The translations under genes and the position numbers were made by a program. Under the pieces are notes generated by a model, which saw only the letters and a program-made list of their open reading frames with translations, searched no databases and had not been told where the DNA came from. A stretch of 8,330 nucleotides of DNA from Deltaproteobacteria bacterium (GTDB lineage Bacteria > Desulfobacterota > Syntrophorhabdia > Syntrophorhabdales > Syntrophorhabdaceae). Positions 6,539 through 8,330 of this stretch are shown here, in pieces. The stretch lies in NCBI GenBank assembly GCA_003506795.1, contig DNYO01000197.1, positions 1 to 8,330 of the forward strand, written 5' to 3'. The number at the start of each line of letters is the position of its first letter. Within the stretch, counting starts at the first letter, position 1.

Positions 6539-7789
6539 TTAACGTATTTTTATGAATCGATCCCAGACCTGACCGGCCTGCCGCCGTGTCAGGTGAAGTT
6601 TGTCAGGATCCATTCTGAGATCGTCCCAAACAATCACCCTCGGACCATCATCCCATCTAAAATTGTAGTGCATCCCATCGGGATGACAAGACCATGTATA
6701 CCGGGGGTTGCCGTTCAGGCGCCCGTCCGCTGTCACCATAATGGTCCGCCCGTTCTGTTCAGAACGCCACGTGCCTATGATAGGCGTGCACTTTGGATTC
6801 ACTGCTATTGTCGCGCCCTGCCCGGAGCCGCTTCCCGGCGCGGGTATGTTCTGCACGGCGGGGGTTTGGCCCTGGTGACTCACGCCCCAGACTCGGCCGC
6901 CGCGCTGATTAGTCCCTTCCACACGCTTGCCATCGGGACTGATGGTGAGCGTGTCCACCCATTTGCCGTTGTCCCAGGTTATACGGACAACGCGGCGCTG
7001 GGAATCGACACACTGCCAGGATGTCCCGCTCGCAGAGGAGGTGCCGTTGGGGCCGAAGGCGTGGTTTTTACCGGTAAACCATTTCCACGTTCCGATCAGG
7101 GAATCGCAGCCCGACACACTGCCGCCACGAGGTACGCTGACCGAGGCAGCCTGCTGAGGCGCCCCCGGCGGCGTGAAGCGGATGCTGGCGATACTCGCCC
7201 AGACGGCGTTGTGATATTGTGCGCCGCTATTCTCGGCATAAAAACCGAAGGCGGCCACGGCACCACCGTTGCCGAAAGTGTAGACGGCGATGGCGCGCAG
7301 CTGCATACCGTTGTAAAGACCTGAGTACTCCCTGAAGATCGCATCGTGGCCGTCCTCGGTCTTCCGCCTGCTCTCCGACAGTCTCGTTTGCAGATACGTC
7401 GCGCCGCGTGCCAGCATTCCCTGTTCCATTCTGTCGGCAATGACCTGCACGCCGGGATCGTTTCCCCTGGCGCCGTAGACCTCGATGACAGCAACGCCTC
7501 CGGGGGCCAGAACTTGCTTGATGAGATCGCGACCGAGGCCGCTCTTTCTGTCTTCCCAATCAGTAGGCGTCTGCATCCAAACGTCGATCTGACCGGCAAG
7601 AGCCGGGGTACCGGACAGTGCGGACAACAGCAGAGCCAATACCAGGGGTAGAAAAATGGACAGTCTCCCCCGGCATTGCCGGCGGCATGAACATGGGGTA
7701 TTAGTAACGTCGACCGCTACTCCGGGTATGACCGATTTTTTCTTGCCAACTCTTTTTGCCAGTAGCGCCAGCGCCTTCATACCTTTCAT
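6539..7789 (-). CDS. Exported protein of unknown function with a duplicated IGTW beta domain
   Basis: I do not recognise this 416-residue protein as a characterised family. The ATG at 7789 is set by an excellent AAGGAGG, 7 nt upstream. Residues 1-65 are an unusually long export signal: a basic stretch with a Cys cluster (C33, C35, C39), a hydrophobic core at 43-59, and a likely signal peptidase I site after PALA (residue 65). Residues about 67-206 form a mixed alpha/beta region that loosely resembles Mog1/PsbP-like folds (inference). A Pro/Gly-rich linker leads to two related units. Unit 1 has C228, IGTW (232-235), WQC (258-260) and ITWDNG (270-275). Unit 2 has C334, IGTW (338-341), WSC (366-368) and FRWDDG (377-382). 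The paired cysteines may form one disulfide per unit in the periplasm. It lies 31 nt after the broken WG-repeat gene, so probably in one operon, and a terminator follows. Confidence 0.85.
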   Translation of the reverse strand: MKGMKALALLAKRVGKKKSVIPGVAVDVTNTPCSCRRQCRGRLSIFLPLVLALLLSALSGTPALAGQIDVWMQTPTDWEDRKSGLGRDLIKQVLAPGGVAVIEVYGARGNDPGVQVIADRMEQGMLARGATYLQTRLSESRRKTEDGHDAIFREYSGLYNGMQLRAIAVYTFGNGGAVAAFGFYAENSGAQYHNAVWASIASIRFTPPGAPQQAASVSVPRGGSVSGCDSLIGTWKWFTGKNHAFGPNGTSSASGTSWQCVDSQRRVVRITWDNGKWVDTLTISPDGKRVEGTNQRGGRVWGVSHQGQTPAVQNIPAPGSGSGQGATIAVNPKCTPIIGTWRSEQNGRTIMVTADGRLNGNPRYTWSCHPDGMHYNFRWDDGPRVIVWDDLRMDPDKLHLTRRQAGQVWDRFIKIR

Positions 7790-7796
7790 GCATATG

Positions 7797-7803
7797 CCTC
7801 CTT
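7797..7803 (-). promoter_or_regulatory. Strong ribosome binding site for the exported IGTW protein
   Basis: On the minus strand AAGGAGG stands 7 nt before the ATG at 7789. This separates the gene from an open frame that runs on upstream to a GTG at 8005 and would otherwise be read as one long protein fused to a WG-repeat fragment. Confidence 0.8.
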
Positions 7804-7820
7804 GTTTAAGTTCGATCGTC

Positions 7821-8112
7821 TCATCTCTTCCCCGGTTCCCGGACAAGACAGTACTCATATTTCGGTTCGATCGCATACCTGCCCGTCCTGTCAATGTACC
7901 CCAGAGTTTCCCCTTCTTCACCGCCGCAAGACCCTCCGAAAAATCCCCGGCACTATCGTAGCGTATACTGATCACCACTTTTCCGGCCGCGTCGATATAC
8001 CCCACTTTCCCTTTGCTCCCTCAACCGGAAACAACCCGTCACCCGCAAGTGCCACGCTTGAAAAAAAGCAGAAGAATCCGAGGGCAAAGAAAATTCTGCA
8101 AAATCTCTTCAT
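7821..8112 (-). pseudogene. Exported WG-repeat (KWG) protein interrupted by two single-base shifts
   Basis: A small secreted WG-repeat protein is spread over three frames. The ATG at 8112 has AGGA 7 nt upstream and opens a signal peptide (MKRF, a hydrophobic Phe-rich core, likely cleavage after VALA). That frame reaches GKWG, then hits a TGA at 7972-7974 after only 46 residues. Shifting by one base at the GGGG run 8000-8003 restores GYIDAAGKVVI, YDSAGDFSEGLAAVKKGKLWG. A second identical shift at the GGGG run 7899-7902 restores YIDRTGRYAIEPKYEY and ends at the TGA 7821-7823. The 292 nt plus two inserted bases would give a 97-residue protein. WG repeats are found in diverse bacterial proteins and probably mediate binding; no substrate can be inferred. 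It could be a true pseudogene, a homopolymer sequencing artefact, or a frameshift-regulated gene. Confidence 0.75.
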
Positions 8113-8127
8113 CTGTTATCCTTTTTT

Positions 8128-8137
8128 GCGATATCGC
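8128..8137. promoter_or_regulatory. Perfect 10-bp palindrome upstream of the WG-repeat gene
   Basis: GCGATATCGC is exactly self-complementary and lies 15 nt before the ATG at 8112, next to an A6 run that leads into the Shine-Dalgarno. The position suits an operator or an mRNA hairpin near the ribosome binding site, but no second copy is seen in the window, so function is only a suggestion. Confidence 0.35.
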
Positions 8138-8186
8138 TCTGTGCAACTTCGACAGGCAAGCTCCGCAGACAGGCGCACACCGTTTA

Positions 8187-8216
8187 AGCCTAGCAAAGAA
8201 AGCCCCCTCCGGTCAA
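8187..8216 (-). promoter_or_regulatory. Candidate sigma70-type promoter for the WG-repeat / IGTW operon
   Basis: On the minus strand TTGACC (8216-8211) is followed after 18 nt by TAGGCT (8192-8187). The -35 box is a good match; the -10 box matches only three of six consensus bases. It would leave an untranslated leader of roughly 70 nt. It overlaps the first hairpin of the inverted-repeat cluster. Confidence 0.3.
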
Positions 8217-8297
8217 GTCCATGGAGGGAGATGCCTTACTCCCCGTCTCATGGCATCTCTTTCCCGTACCCGACCGCCTCTTCTGAATGCACGGGAA
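8205..8297. repeat. Three abutting inverted repeats upstream of the WG-repeat gene
   Basis: The 218 bases from 8113 to 8330 contain no gene that I can support. Within them are three stem-loop sequences. CCCTCC (8205-8210) pairs with GGAGGG (8223-8228). GAGATGCC (8228-8235) pairs with GGCATCTC (8252-8259). TTCCCGT (8261-8267) pairs with ACGGGAA (8291-8297). The first two share one base and the next gap is a single base. They could be the trailing structure of a gene beyond the right edge, a structured leader, or repeat-type DNA. A run of six A lies at 8307-8312. Confidence 0.45.
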
Positions 8298-8330
8298 CCA
8301 ATAAGTAAAAAAGGTATCCATCCGGCTTCC

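Noticed and set aside
5841..7324. Long open frames on the plus strand at 5841-6470 and 6440-7324
   Set aside because: They are opposite pcnB and the exported IGTW protein and have no family resemblance or plausible signals.
6539..8005. One 488-residue protein starting at a GTG at 8005
   Set aside because: Its first 72 residues are a WG-repeat fragment followed by out-of-frame sequence. A perfect Shine-Dalgarno, ATG and signal peptide at 7789 mark the true start of the downstream gene.
7802..8308. 168-codon open frame on the plus strand
   Set aside because: It is antisense to the WG-repeat gene and the hairpin cluster and its composition looks non-coding.

Overview
The window looks like chromosomal DNA from a Gram-negative, G+C-rich bacterium (high fifties percent by eye). 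An RND pump with an OprM/NodT-type outer-membrane lipoprotein requires two membranes. A PcnB-type poly(A) polymerase points to Proteobacteria in the broad sense. The CPSEEQ-type cation transporter and the GGCAAAG heptamer tract suggest a deltaproteobacterial (Desulfobacterota) lineage, but that placement is inference. I see no phage, insertion sequence, CRISPR array, tRNA or rRNA.

Layout. Positions 1-3277 on the plus strand hold the end of a tripartite efflux operon: the C-terminal half of an RND inner-membrane pump, then 1 nt later an outer-membrane channel lipoprotein. The periplasmic adaptor gene is probably upstream of the window. Positions 3278-3397 separate convergent genes and carry a heptamer tandem repeat and a long-range inverted repeat. 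Positions 3398-8112 are all on the minus strand. In transcription order they hold a WG-repeat exported protein broken by two single-base shifts; an exported protein of unknown function with a duplicated IGTW domain; a terminator; poly(A) polymerase I; an acetolactate decarboxylase that overlaps it by 11 nt; and a cation-diffusion-facilitator-like transporter with an N-terminal HMA domain. Positions 8113-8330 contain no gene, but hold a 10-bp palindrome and three abutting inverted repeats.

How the genes work together. The RND pump and channel form one efflux machine. The WG-repeat and IGTW genes are a likely two-gene transcription unit of exported proteins, closed by the terminator at 6476-6532. 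pcnB, the decarboxylase and the transporter are close enough to be co-transcribed, though their functions have no obvious link.

The most interesting item is the acetolactate decarboxylase. Its N-terminal 45 residues align without gaps to a ribbon-helix-helix (CopG/Arc-type) domain. This is an enzyme/RHH fusion reminiscent of PutA, but the strand residues that normally touch DNA are not basic. Second is the WG-repeat gene, where the same one-base shift occurs at the same TGGGGTA motif in both repeat units. That could be homopolymer sequencing error, pseudogenisation, phase variation or frameshifting.
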